Notes under the pieces: generated by a model | Told to the model about the DNA's origin: nothing | Databases searched by the model: none | What the model saw: only the letters and a program-made list of their open reading frames with translations | Assembly: GCA_052033915.1 (NCBI GenBank) | Contig: JBPOJF010000004.1 | Span: 50,829 to 114,828 of the forward strand | DNA from: CALMZY01 sp052033915 | GTDB taxonomy: Bacteria; Verrucomicrobiota; Kiritimatiellia; CAIQIC01; JAGNIJ01 | Direction of reading: 5' to 3' | Length of the DNA stretch: 64,000 bases | Translations under genes and position numbers: made by a program | Shown here: positions 6,870 through 16,470 of the stretch, piece by piece | Position numbering within the stretch: the stretch's first letter is position 1 | Layout of the letters: each line of letters starts with the position of its first letter

Positions 6870-8831
6870 ATGGCAAAAGTACTTGGAATCGATTTGGGAA
6901 CGACGAACTCGTGTATGTCGGTCATAGAGGGCGGTCAGCCCGTCGTGGTGCCGAATGCGGAAGGCGGACGCACGACGCCGTCGATTGTCGCGTTCACGAA
7001 GACCGGCGAGCGGCTGGTGGGCATGGCGGCAAAGCGCCAGGCCGTGATGAACTCGAAGAACACGGTTTACTCCATCAAGCGTTTCATGGGCCGGAAGTAC
7101 GAGGAAGTTGAGCAGGAGCGCGAGCGCGTGCCGTACGAAGTCGTTCGCGCGTCGAACGGCGACGCCCATGTGAAGGTGCGGGTCGGCGGCGAAGAGAAGA
7201 CGTTCTCGCCCCCGGAGCTCTCCGCGATGATTCTTTCCAAGATGCGCGCCGATGCGGAGACGTACCTCGGCGAGAAGATCACGCAGGCGGTCATCACGGT
7301 GCCGGCGTATTTCAACGACTCCCAGCGGCAGGCGACGAAGGACGCCGGCCGGATCGCGGGCCTCGAAGTCCTCCGTATCATCAACGAGCCGACCGCGGCC
7401 TCGCTCGCGTACGGACTCGACAAGAAGAAGGATGAGCGCATTGCGGTGTATGACCTCGGCGGCGGCACGTTCGATATTTCCGTTCTCGAGATCGGCGACG
7501 GCGTGTTCGAGGTGAAGGCGACGAACGGCGACACGCACCTCGGCGGAGACGATTTCGACGAGCGCGTGATGAACTGGATCATCGACGATTTCAAACGCGA
7601 GACGGGCGTGGATCTCAAGAAGCAGCCGGACGCCCTCCAGCGCATCAAGGAAGAGGCCGAAAAGGCCAAGATCGCGCTGTCCAGCGCGGCGGATTACGAG
7701 ATCAGCCTGCCGTTCATCACGGCGGATGCGGGCGGCCCGAAGCATATCGTCAAGAAAATCACCCGCGCGCAGGTCGAGCAGCTCTGCGACGAGTTGATCG
7801 AGCGGACGAAGAAGCCGGTCGAGGCCTGCCTGAGCGACGCCAAGGTGGAGATGTCGAAGGTGGACGAGCTGGTGCTCGTCGGCGGCATGACCCGTATGCC
7901 GAAGGTGGTGGAGACGGTCCGGGAAATGATCGGCAAGGCGCCCCACCAGGGCGTGAACCCGGATGAGGTCGTGGCGATCGGCGCGGCGATCCAGGGCGGC
8001 GTGCTCAAGGGCGAGGTGAAGGATGTCCTCCTGCTCGACGTGACCCCGCTGACGCTGGGTATCGAGACGCTGGGCGGCATCGCCACCCCGCTGATCGAGC
8101 GCAACACGACGATTCCTACGCGCAAGAGCGAAATTTTCAGCACGGCTTCGGACAGCCAGCCCACGGTCGAAATTCACGTCCTGCAGGGCGAGCGCAAGAT
8201 GGCCGCGGACAACAAGACCATCGGCAAGTTCCACCTGGACGGGATTCCGCCGGCGCCGCGCGGCGTGCCGCAGATCGAAGTCACGTTCGACATCGACGCG
8301 AACGGCATCCTGCACGTCGGCGCGAAGGACCTCGGCACGGGCAAGGAGCAGAAGATCACGATCACCGCGTCGAGCGGCCTGAACAAGGACGAGGTCGAGA
8401 AGATGCGGCGCGATGCGGAGTCGCACGCGGCTGAGGACGCGAAGAAGCGCGAAGCGGCGGAAGTCCGCAACCGCGCGGACGCCGCCGTTTACGAGAGCGA
8501 GAAGTTCCTCAAGGAACACAGCTCAAAAGTTTCCGCCGACAAGAAGTCCAACGTCGAGTCCGCCGTCGCGGAACTCAAGGACGCCATCAAGTCGGGGGAT
8601 GCCGACCGCATGAAGTCGGCTCTGGAGAAGGCGAACGCGGGTATGCAGGAGCTTTCTTCCGAGCTGTACTCGCAGGCCCGCGCCAAGGGCGGTGCAGGCC
8701 CGCAGGCCGGCGGACAAGGCGCGCCGGGGGGAGCCGCCGGTCAGGGCGAGGAGGCGAAAGGCAAGCCGGAAGGGGATGTGATCGACGCCGACTTTGAAGT
8801 GGTCGACGACGAAAACAAGAAGAAACAGTAG
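6870..8831 (+). CDS. dnaK: molecular chaperone DnaK (Hsp70)
   Basis: The 653-residue Hsp70 has the N-terminal ATPase domain signatures IDLGTTNSCMSV, VYDLGGGTFDISVLEIGDG and LVGGMTRMPKV. The linker DVLLLDVTPLTLGIETLGG leads into the substrate-binding domain, followed by a helical lid with a Gly/Ala-rich tail ending VIDADFEVVDDENKKKQ. It folds nascent and stress-denatured proteins with DnaJ and GrpE, neither of which is in the window. An AGGGAG ribosome site lies five bases upstream. Two candidate promoters precede it (6715 and 6782). groES and groEL follow after about 100 bases, an unusual clustering of both chaperone systems. Confidence 0.98.
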   Translation: MAKVLGIDLGTTNSCMSVIEGGQPVVVPNAEGGRTTPSIVAFTKTGERLVGMAAKRQAVMNSKNTVYSIKRFMGRKYEEVEQERERVPYEVVRASNGDAHVKVRVGGEEKTFSPPELSAMILSKMRADAETYLGEKITQAVITVPAYFNDSQRQATKDAGRIAGLEVLRIINEPTAASLAYGLDKKKDERIAVYDLGGGTFDISVLEIGDGVFEVKATNGDTHLGGDDFDERVMNWIIDDFKRETGVDLKKQPDALQRIKEEAEKAKIALSSAADYEISLPFITADAGGPKHIVKKITRAQVEQLCDELIERTKKPVEACLSDAKVEMSKVDELVLVGGMTRMPKVVETVREMIGKAPHQGVNPDEVVAIGAAIQGGVLKGEVKDVLLLDVTPLTLGIETLGGIATPLIERNTTIPTRKSEIFSTASDSQPTVEIHVLQGERKMAADNKTIGKFHLDGIPPAPRGVPQIEVTFDIDANGILHVGAKDLGTGKEQKITITASSGLNKDEVEKMRRDAESHAAEDAKKREAAEVRNRADAAVYESEKFLKEHSSKVSADKKSNVESAVAELKDAIKSGDADRMKSALEKANAGMQELSSELYSQARAKGGAGPQAGGQGAPGGAAGQGEEAKGKPEGDVIDADFEVVDDENKKKQ

Positions 8832-8871
8832 GATGCGGGCGCGTTTTGTCGGACGACGAAATGCACCGGTT

Positions 8872-8894
8872 CCCGCGTGTGCGGGGCTCGTTTT
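8872..8894 (+). terminator. weak intrinsic-terminator-like hairpin between dnaK and groES
   Basis: CCCGC-GTGT-GCGGG is followed by GCTCG and TTTT. The stem is short and the T-run is only four bases, so readthrough into groES is likely. Confidence 0.35.
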
Positions 8895-8933
8895 GTACAC
8901 AGGAATAACTAACCCAAAAGGAGAGCGCAGAGT

Positions 8934-9224
8934 ATGAAGATTCAGCCGTTGGGAGATCGGGTACTGGTTGAGCCGGTCAAGGAAGACGAGGTCAAGAAGG
9001 GCGGGATCATCATTCCCGACACCGCCAAGGAGAAACCGCAGCAGGGCAAGGTCATCGCCGTCGGTTCCGGGAAGCTGGACGAGCACGGCAAGGTCATTCC
9101 CTTCCACGTCAAGAAGGGCGACAAGATCCTGATGCCGAAGTACGGCGGCACCGAGATCAAGATCGACAACAAGGATTACCTCATCCTGCGCGAAGAGGAC
9201 ATCCTCGGCATTATCGAGGGCTAA
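8934..9224 (+). CDS. groES: co-chaperonin GroES
   Basis: The 96-residue protein starts MKIQPLGDRVLVEPV and contains the mobile loop GGIIIPDTAKEKPQQGKV that docks onto GroEL. It ends in the typical LILREEDILGIIEG. It caps the GroEL chamber as a heptamer. AAGGAGAG lies upstream at 8920-8927. groEL follows after 41 bases. No CIRCE inverted repeat is visible in front of the pair, so HrcA control is not indicated. Confidence 0.98.
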   Translation: MKIQPLGDRVLVEPVKEDEVKKGGIIIPDTAKEKPQQGKVIAVGSGKLDEHGKVIPFHVKKGDKILMPKYGGTEIKIDNKDYLILREEDILGIIEG

Positions 9225-9265
9225 CCCGGGAATCTGTGTAACGAATTCACAAAGGAGAATAGACA

Positions 9266-10903
<1,638 letters not shown>

Positions 10904-10922
10904 ATCCCGTCGTAATTGCCGA

Positions 10923-10952
10923 TTGACAACCCCGGAGCGGGGCGCCTATAGT
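10923..10952 (+). promoter_or_regulatory. strong promoter of the omega-subunit gene
   Basis: TTGACA and TATAGT are separated by 18 bases. The -10 box lies in the loop of a perfect long hairpin (10932-10966). Confidence 0.7.
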
Positions 10953-10966
10953 GCGCCCCGCTCTGG
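10932..10966. repeat. 14-bp inverted repeat between groEL and rpoZ enclosing the -10 box
   Basis: CCGGAGCGGGGCGC (10932-10945) pairs with GCGCCCCGCTCTGG (10953-10966) with one G-T wobble around the seven-base loop CTATAGT. It may end groEL transcription, serve as an operator, or both. No T-run follows. Confidence 0.6.
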
Positions 10967-10989
10967 TAATTGAATGGGAGGCGTGAAAC

Positions 10990-11232
10990 GTGAATCCGAA
11001 CTATCTTGAATTGGCGAAGCAGAAAATCTCCAACATTCCTCTGCTGATCAACATCGTTTCCCGCCGTGTCCGCCAGTTGAATCAGCAGGCCCGGCCGATG
11101 GTGAAGCCCGACTCGCCGCAGATGTCCAACATGGACATCGCCCTCAAGGAAATTGCGGAAGGCAAGCTGTCCGCCGAAATCGCCTTTGCGCCGACCCGCA
11201 AGACGATGGACAGCGGCGCGATTTCGCTGTAG
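10990..11232 (+). CDS. rpoZ: DNA-directed RNA polymerase omega subunit
   Basis: The 80-residue protein starts with GTG and reads MNPNYLELAKQKISNIPLL, then NIVSRRVRQLN, then MDIALKEIAEGKLSAEI. This is the omega layout: an N-terminal helix, the conserved R-R-x-x-x-L-N region that clamps beta-prime, then the (M)DIALKEIAxGK helix. GGGAGG (10977-10982) supports the GTG start. Omega assists assembly of the RNA polymerase core. It is followed 30 bases later by smpB. The protein is somewhat divergent from proteobacterial omega. Confidence 0.8.
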   Translation: MNPNYLELAKQKISNIPLLINIVSRRVRQLNQQARPMVKPDSPQMSNMDIALKEIAEGKLSAEIAFAPTRKTMDSGAISL

Positions 11233-11262
11233 CGCGCGGCGGTTCCGGCCGGGAACTTGGCC

Positions 11263-11745
11263 ATGGCCCCAGCGGACAAATCAGCCGCCGTCAAAATCAT
11301 CGCGACCCACCGCAAGGCCCTGCGCGACTACTTCGTCCTGGAGCGTTTCGAGGCGGGCATCGAGCTTCGCGGTCCCGAGGTGAAATCCATCCGCGACGGC
11401 CGGTGCAGCATCGGCGAAAGCTATGCGCTCGTCGACCAGGGGGAAGTGTGGCTCCTGAATTTCCACGTCCAGCCGTATGCCTATTCGCGTTCCGATACGT
11501 ACAATCCCATCCGGCCGAAACGGCTGCTCCTGCATCGCAAGGAAATCGACAAGGTCTTCGGGAAGGCGTCGGTGAAGGGGCAGACGCTGGTTCCGCTGAA
11601 AGTGTACCTCAAGAAGGGCCTCGTCAAAGTCGAACTCGCTCTTTGCAAGGGCAAGCAGGCGGGCGACAAGCGCGAGGCGATTCGCCGCAAGACGGCGAAT
11701 CGCGAAGCCGAGCGGGCGATGGCTGCGCGGATGAAAAGGGGATGA
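11263..11745 (+). CDS. smpB: SsrA-binding protein SmpB
   Basis: The 160-residue partner of tmRNA in trans-translation contains KIIATHRKALRDYFVLERFEAGIELRG-type sequence with the signature GPEVKSIRDGRCSIGESYA and the NPIRPKRLLLHRKEI motif. It ends in the basic KREAIRRKTANREAERAM tail that enters the ribosome. The ATG at 11263 is preferred over the TTG at 11257. The tmRNA gene is not in the window. The stop overlaps the next start (ATGA at 11742-11745). Confidence 0.95.
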   Translation: MAPADKSAAVKIIATHRKALRDYFVLERFEAGIELRGPEVKSIRDGRCSIGESYALVDQGEVWLLNFHVQPYAYSRSDTYNPIRPKRLLLHRKEIDKVFGKASVKGQTLVPLKVYLKKGLVKVELALCKGKQAGDKREAIRRKTANREAERAMAARMKRG

Positions 11746-12425
11746 TCGTGAGACTTCCCCGGTCGCTCCATCGGTGGAACGTCACTCCGGCCCGCGCGAT
11801 CGCCATCCAGAGAGACCTGGCTTCACGGGTCGAAATCTCCAGGTTGCCGGGCCCGGTCCGTTACGTCGCCGGGCTCGATGCCGGGTTCACGCGCGATGAG
11901 AAGTGGTGCATGGCCGCGGTCGTTCTTTGGGACCTTCAGGATCAAGCCGTTATCGAACAGCATGTTCAACGCCGCCGCCTGGCGTTCCCGTACGTCCCGG
12001 GCCTGCTTTCCTTCCGCGAGGCGCCGGCGCTTCTCGCGGCGATTGGGAAGTTGCGTGTGCGGCCGGATGTCCTGATGTGCGACGGGCAGGGGGTGGCCCA
12101 CCCGCGCCGCTTTGGCATCGCGTGCCACGTCGGCGTGCTGACCGGCCTGCCGTCGCTGGGGTGCGCGAAAAGCATTCTGGTCGGCGCGCACGGCGTTCTG
12201 AGAACGGCCCGCGGTTCGAAGTCGCCGCTGATGGATCGTGGTGAGCGCGTGGGAACCGCCCTGCGGACGCGCAACGGGGTGAATCCGGTGTACGTCAGCA
12301 TCGGACATCGAATCGATTTACCCGGCGCGGAAGAAGTGGTTCTCCGCGGCTCCATCCGGTTCCGCCTGCCGGAACCTACCCGCCGGGCTCATCAGCTTTG
12401 CAGCCAAGCGCGTTGGACAAGCTGA
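11742..12425 (+). CDS. nfi: endonuclease V
   Basis: The 227-residue protein has the endonuclease V layout: VRYVAGLDAGF with the metal-binding Asp, FPYVPGLLSFREAPALL, and DGQGVAHPRRFGIACHVGVL followed by PSLGCAKS. It nicks DNA one base 3' of deaminated adenine (hypoxanthine). The ATG overlaps the smpB stop, so translation is coupled to smpB. Its last 50 bases overlap the convergent 3' end of rsmA, and the C-terminus past PEPTRRAHQ is read from that shared DNA. Confidence 0.88.
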   Translation: MIVRLPRSLHRWNVTPARAIAIQRDLASRVEISRLPGPVRYVAGLDAGFTRDEKWCMAAVVLWDLQDQAVIEQHVQRRRLAFPYVPGLLSFREAPALLAAIGKLRVRPDVLMCDGQGVAHPRRFGIACHVGVLTGLPSLGCAKSILVGAHGVLRTARGSKSPLMDRGERVGTALRTRNGVNPVYVSIGHRIDLPGAEEVVLRGSIRFRLPEPTRRAHQLCSQARWTS

Positions 12426-13221
12426 CCCATTGTTCGGGATTCAAGGTCTCCGGACGGGAACGCAGATCAAGTCCCAGGGCCGGCAACGCGGTTTCAACCT
12501 GGGGGAATCGCTTCCGAAGGATTCCGCCCAGTTGCTTCCGACGCTTGGAGAAGCACAGCTTCAGCAGTTCCTTGAACAGGTTATAGTTCACGGGCTGGAC
12601 CGCCGGCTCGCGAAGAACCAGGTTCACGATCGCCGACTTCACTTCCGGCGGAGGGTAAAAACACGACGGGCTGATCTCCTTCCGGATGCTGATTTCGTAA
12701 CGCAACTGCAGAATGACGGAGAGCAGGCCGTAATCGTCCGTGTCGGCCTTTGCGGTGAGGCGATCGGCGACTTCGTTTTGGACGGTCACCACCATCTGCC
12801 GCGGCCGCTCCGGCGCCTCGGCCAGGTCGACCAGCAGGCGGCTCGCGATGGAGTAGGGCAGGTTCGCCACGACCTTGTTGCAGCCGCCGGCGAGATACGG
12901 GTTCAGGTCGACATCGAGCGCGTCCGCTTCGATCAATTCGAGGTTGGCCGTTTCGCGAAAACGCTCGCGGAGATATGCGGCGAGCCGCCGGTCCTTCTCG
13001 ATCGCAACCACTTGGCTGGCGTTTCGGGTGAGGCATTCGGTCAGCACGCCGAGCCCCGGGCCGATCTCGATCACCGCGTCGCCCGGCTGAAGGTCTGCCG
13101 TGGCCACAAGAATCTTGAGGATGTTTGAATCGATCAGAAAGTTCTGGCCGAGTACCTTGCTCGGGCGGAATTCAAGCCGGGCCAGCAGGGCTTTGACTTC
13201 CGAGGGCGCGGTCAAGTTCAT
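12376..13221 (-). CDS. rsmA: 16S rRNA (adenine1518/1519-N6)-dimethyltransferase RsmA (KsgA)
   Basis: The 281-residue methyltransferase dimethylates two adenines near the 3' end of 16S rRNA during small-subunit maturation. The SAM-binding site starts at VLGQNFLIDSNIL and AVIEIGPGLGVLTECL. The catalytic motif is VANLPYSIASRLL (NLPY), followed by VTVQNEVADRL and SPSCFYPPPEVKSAIVNL. It is the last gene of a surA-pdxA-rsmA run on the minus strand. Its end overlaps the endonuclease V gene on the opposite strand by 50 bases. Confidence 0.95.
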   Translation of the reverse strand: MNLTAPSEVKALLARLEFRPSKVLGQNFLIDSNILKILVATADLQPGDAVIEIGPGLGVLTECLTRNASQVVAIEKDRRLAAYLRERFRETANLELIEADALDVDLNPYLAGGCNKVVANLPYSIASRLLVDLAEAPERPRQMVVTVQNEVADRLTAKADTDDYGLLSVILQLRYEISIRKEISPSCFYPPPEVKSAIVNLVLREPAVQPVNYNLFKELLKLCFSKRRKQLGGILRKRFPQVETALPALGLDLRSRPETLNPEQWVSLSNALGCKADEPGG

Positions 13222-13258
13222 GGTAATGGGAACGGGGGGATGGGAAGACGCAGATCCT

Positions 13259-14263
13259 TCAACCCTTCCTCCACGGGTTTCGGCGTCGGGCCAGTTGAAC
13301 CGCCCACTTGATGGCTTCGACCATGCTCGTCGGATGGGCCGCGCCTTGGCCTGCGATATTGAAGGCGGTGCCGTGATCGGGCGACGTGCGGACGATCGGC
13401 AGGCCGAGCGTGACGTTCACGCCGGAGTCGAAGGCGAGCATCTTCAGCGGGCCGAGTCCCTGATCGTGATACATGGACACGATCGCGTCGAAATGTCCCT
13501 TGAGCGCCAGGTGAAAGACGACATCGGCGGGCACGGGTCCGGTCACGTCGAGCCCCGCTTTGGCGGCCTTGCGGATGGCGGGCCCGATGACGGTGATTTC
13601 CTCGCGGCCGATCTTTCCGCCGTCGCCGGCATGCGGGTTGAGACCGCACACGGCGATACGGTGTTTTCGGACGCCGAGCCAGGGCAATGCTTCGCCGGTG
13701 AGCAGGATGGTTTCGAGGAGCCCTTCAGGGGTCAGTTCCCTGGAAACGGACGCCAGCGGGACATGCCGTGTGGCGAGGGTGATGCGGAGTCCGCCCCCGA
13801 AGAGCATCATGGCGAACCGCTTCACGCCGCAGAACTCGGCCAGCATCTCTGTATGGCCGGGGAAATCAATACCGGCCTTCCGGAATCCTTCCTTGGAAAT
13901 CGGCGCGGTGACCATGGCGTCGAGACAGCCGGCGCGGCAGGCGAGCACGGCCATTCGAATCCACTCCGCCGCCGCGGCGGAAGCGTCCTTCTCGATGCGT
14001 CCCGACTGCCAGACGGGTTGATGCTGAGGGGTGGGATCCCAGATGAAGACTTTCTTTCCGCGCGGGGGTTCGTCCGGCTCCCACAACGGGGGAAGGGGGA
14101 GTCCGAATTCGGCCGCCTGCCATCGGGCCGCCGCGGCGGCGCCCACGAGAATAATCTGCACATCCGCCGGCCAGCGTCGGGCCAAGGCCGCCCGCAGGGC
14201 CACTTCCGGGCCGATGCCGTTGATATCGCCCAGCGTGATGCCGACTCGAATCGGTGTTCTCAT
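13259..14263 (-). CDS. pdxA: 4-hydroxythreonine-4-phosphate dehydrogenase PdxA
   Basis: The 334-residue enzyme oxidises 4-phosphohydroxy-L-threonine in the DXP-dependent pyridoxal phosphate pathway. It starts with the family motif RVGITLGDINGIGPEVAL and contains MVTAPISKEGFRKAGIDFPGHTE, with metal-binding His, and SMYHDQGLGPLKML. It ends with LPIVRTSPDHGTAFNIAGQG. pdxJ, the next pathway enzyme, lies at 26421 in this window. It is located between the SurA-like gene and rsmA. Confidence 0.95.
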   Translation of the reverse strand: MRTPIRVGITLGDINGIGPEVALRAALARRWPADVQIILVGAAAAARWQAAEFGLPLPPLWEPDEPPRGKKVFIWDPTPQHQPVWQSGRIEKDASAAAAEWIRMAVLACRAGCLDAMVTAPISKEGFRKAGIDFPGHTEMLAEFCGVKRFAMMLFGGGLRITLATRHVPLASVSRELTPEGLLETILLTGEALPWLGVRKHRIAVCGLNPHAGDGGKIGREEITVIGPAIRKAAKAGLDVTGPVPADVVFHLALKGHFDAIVSMYHDQGLGPLKMLAFDSGVNVTLGLPIVRTSPDHGTAFNIAGQGAAHPTSMVEAIKWAVQLARRRNPWRKG

Positions 14264-14280
14264 CGGGCCCTCCCGAAGTG

Positions 14281-15288
14281 TTATTGAATGCGGGGTTCGC
14301 TGCTCTTGTCGTCCGCGAGAATCTTGACGTAGAATTTTCGTTTCAGCCGTTCGATCCAGGCCTTGTACAGCTTGAGTTCTTCGGCCTTGCGCAATTCTTC
14401 CTCGATCCTGGCGCGCAGGCTGTCGAAGGGGATGATCGAGGCGCTCTTCTTTGCCTCCACTTTCAAGATGTAGAAGTCATCGTCGGTCTCAATGACTTCG
14501 CTGATGCGGCCGGGCTCGAGTGCGGCCACGACATCCGCGAGTTCCTTGCGCAGCGTTTTCGGATCCATCCACCCCTGGTCGCCGCCCTCGGCTGCCTTGT
14601 AGCCCTCCGAGCTGGATTTGGCTGTCGCGGCGAAATCGCTGCCGGCGAGGAGTTTCTTGCGGATCTGTTCCGCCTCATTTTTTTTGACGGCGCGGTCGTC
14701 GGCCGTCGCGCCCCTGTGCAGGACGATCATGCTTAACCGGATCTGCTCGGGCACCTGGTATTGGCTGCTGCGCGAATCGTACAGCTCACGGACGGCGCGC
14801 GGCGAAATGTTCACGCGGTCGATGATCTCGCGGCGGCGCATGAGATTGACGATCAGCCGGTTCCTGGTTTCCTCGCGCCAGTCGTCCAGGGTCATGCGGT
14901 CTTCGGCCAGCGCTTCGAGAAAGGCGATGCGGTCGTTCTTGAAACGCTCGTTAATCATCACGTTGATCTGATCGTCCACGGCGCGATCCGGGATGTTGCC
15001 GCCCAGCGCGGCGAACTCCTCGAGAATCAGCGCGCGCTCGATCAGCGCGTCCAGGCCTTCCCGGTAGGCCGCTTCCATCTTCTGCTCCAGGTCCTCGCCG
15101 CCGGAACGTTCCGCAAGCTGGGCGCGGATGGGTTCGACGATGGCCAGCACCTCGCCGACCGTGATGACGCGGCTGTTCACAAAGGCGGCATACCCGTCCA
15201 CCGGCAGACTGCGGGCCGGCGCGGCGACGGCGCATACTATCGCGAAGCCGGCTGCCAGGATGTGTTTGCGAAAGCCGTGGTTCTTCAT
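14281..15288 (-). CDS. surA: SurA-type periplasmic peptidyl-prolyl isomerase
   Basis: The 335-residue protein has a cleavable signal peptide (hydrophobic LAAGFAIVCAVAAPARS). An N-terminal SurA domain (AAFVNSRVITVGEVLAIVEP...LEQKMEAAYREGLDALIERALI) is followed by one parvulin domain (LSMIVLHRGATADD...FAATAKSSSEGYKAAEGGDQGWM...GRISEVIETDDDFYILKVEAK). It assists folding of outer-membrane proteins in the periplasm. Only one parvulin domain is present, where E. coli SurA has two. The gene order surA-pdxA-rsmA matches enterobacteria, which supports the assignment. Confidence 0.85.
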   Translation of the reverse strand: MKNHGFRKHILAAGFAIVCAVAAPARSLPVDGYAAFVNSRVITVGEVLAIVEPIRAQLAERSGGEDLEQKMEAAYREGLDALIERALILEEFAALGGNIPDRAVDDQINVMINERFKNDRIAFLEALAEDRMTLDDWREETRNRLIVNLMRRREIIDRVNISPRAVRELYDSRSSQYQVPEQIRLSMIVLHRGATADDRAVKKNEAEQIRKKLLAGSDFAATAKSSSEGYKAAEGGDQGWMDPKTLRKELADVVAALEPGRISEVIETDDDFYILKVEAKKSASIIPFDSLRARIEEELRKAEELKLYKAWIERLKRKFYVKILADDKSSEPRIQ

Positions 15289-15351
15289 GAGATTACGGGG
15301 CTGAATATGTCAAATGTTTCCGCCGCGCGCAACGGCATTCCGGCGGCGGAC

Positions 15352-16302
15352 CTACATCTCGATGAGGATCTTGAGCGCGTCGGGCCGGGCGGCGTGGGCG
15401 AACGCCGCGAGGGCTTCGTCCAGCGGGTACTGGCCCTTGATCAGGCGTTCCAGGGGGAAATCGTAGGTGAGCAGTCCCTGCAAGCCTCTCTGGAACGAAC
15501 CGCAGCGCGAGCCGACGATATTCAGTTCGTTCACGACGACCGGCGCGAGATTCAGGGCGGCGCCCGCGGCGACCGTTGATTTCAGGATGATCGTCCCGCG
15601 CGGGCGGCACAGCGCGATGGCCTCCCGCAGGCCGGACTCCGTGCCCGTGGCCTCCACGACCAGGTCGGCGCCCGGCGCCACGGCGTCGATGGATGTTGTG
15701 GTCTGGAGCAGTCGCCACGCCGCCGTCTCGACCTTTGCCGGATGGCGGCCGACGATCGTGACGTCGGGGCACGTGGTGGCAAGCGCCCACGCGCAAAGAA
15801 TGCCCAGCTTGCCGTCGCCCAACACGACACAGCGTTCTTCGCCCGTGATGTTTATCTGCTCAAAGGGCTCGAAGGCCGCGGAGACCGGTTCCGTGAACAC
15901 CGCGCGGACGTCGGAGATTGGGTCGGGGATTCTGTGCAGATTGGCGATCGGAAGGGCGCAATACTCCGCCAGGCACCCGTCGAGATTCAGGATGCCGAGC
16001 GTCGCGCGATGGGGACAATGGCGGCCGAGGCCCTGGAGGCACTTCTCGCACTCGCCGCATGCCGCGTTGATCTCGCCGACGACGCGCTGTCCGACCAGCG
16101 ACTCGTTCTCGCATGCGTGGACCACGCCGACAAACTCGTGCCCGAGAACGCCCCGGAATCCCATGTAGCCTTTCATGATCTCGAGGTCGGTCCGGCAAAT
16201 GCCGGCGACGGAGACGCGGAGGACCGCCCAGCCGGGCTTCAACTGCGGTTCGGGATAATCCTGAACGAGCCGCAAACGACCGTCGTACAACAACGCCTTC
16301 AT
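15352..16302 (-). CDS. zinc-dependent alcohol dehydrogenase family protein (MDR)
   Basis: The 316-residue medium-chain dehydrogenase has the catalytic-zinc Cys in AGICRTDLE, GHEFVGVV with His-Glu, and the structural-zinc cluster CGECEKCLQGLGRHC. The nucleotide-binding loop VVLGDGKLGILCA replaces the usual GxGxxG with GDGKLG. The start at 16302 (MKALLYDGRLRLVQ) fits the family N-terminus and places the ATG seven bases after a candidate -10. In-frame extension upstream is possible but lacks family features. The substrate is unknown; the family includes threonine, sorbitol and other alcohol dehydrogenases. Confidence 0.8.
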   Translation of the reverse strand: MKALLYDGRLRLVQDYPEPQLKPGWAVLRVSVAGICRTDLEIMKGYMGFRGVLGHEFVGVVHACENESLVGQRVVGEINAACGECEKCLQGLGRHCPHRATLGILNLDGCLAEYCALPIANLHRIPDPISDVRAVFTEPVSAAFEPFEQINITGEERCVVLGDGKLGILCAWALATTCPDVTIVGRHPAKVETAAWRLLQTTTSIDAVAPGADLVVEATGTESGLREAIALCRPRGTIILKSTVAAGAALNLAPVVVNELNIVGSRCGSFQRGLQGLLTYDFPLERLIKGQYPLDEALAAFAHAARPDALKILIEM

Positions 16303-16309
16303 GAGGAGA

Positions 16310-16338
16310 AAGTTAGCGGCTGACATTTCAGATATCAA
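16310..16338 (-). promoter_or_regulatory. candidate promoter of the alcohol dehydrogenase gene
   Basis: On the minus strand TTGATA and TAACTT are separated by 17 bases, and the -10 box ends seven bases before the ATG at 16302, consistent with a leaderless mRNA. The -10 is weak. Confidence 0.4.
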
Positions 16339-16470
16339 GGCTCGGAATCTTTCCAGTGCGAACGGCCTGAGCCGCTGCGGGAAGGGTTGAAGTTCGGGGA
16401 GGTCTGATCGTCCTCGGCCGTTGATCAATCCGAGTCCGGCGATGAGGAGAAGGACGAGAGCGACGGGATG

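Noticed and set aside
6810..8519. Long minus-strand frame opposite dnaK
   Set aside because: Low-complexity Arg/His-rich translation mirroring the dnaK codons; no support.
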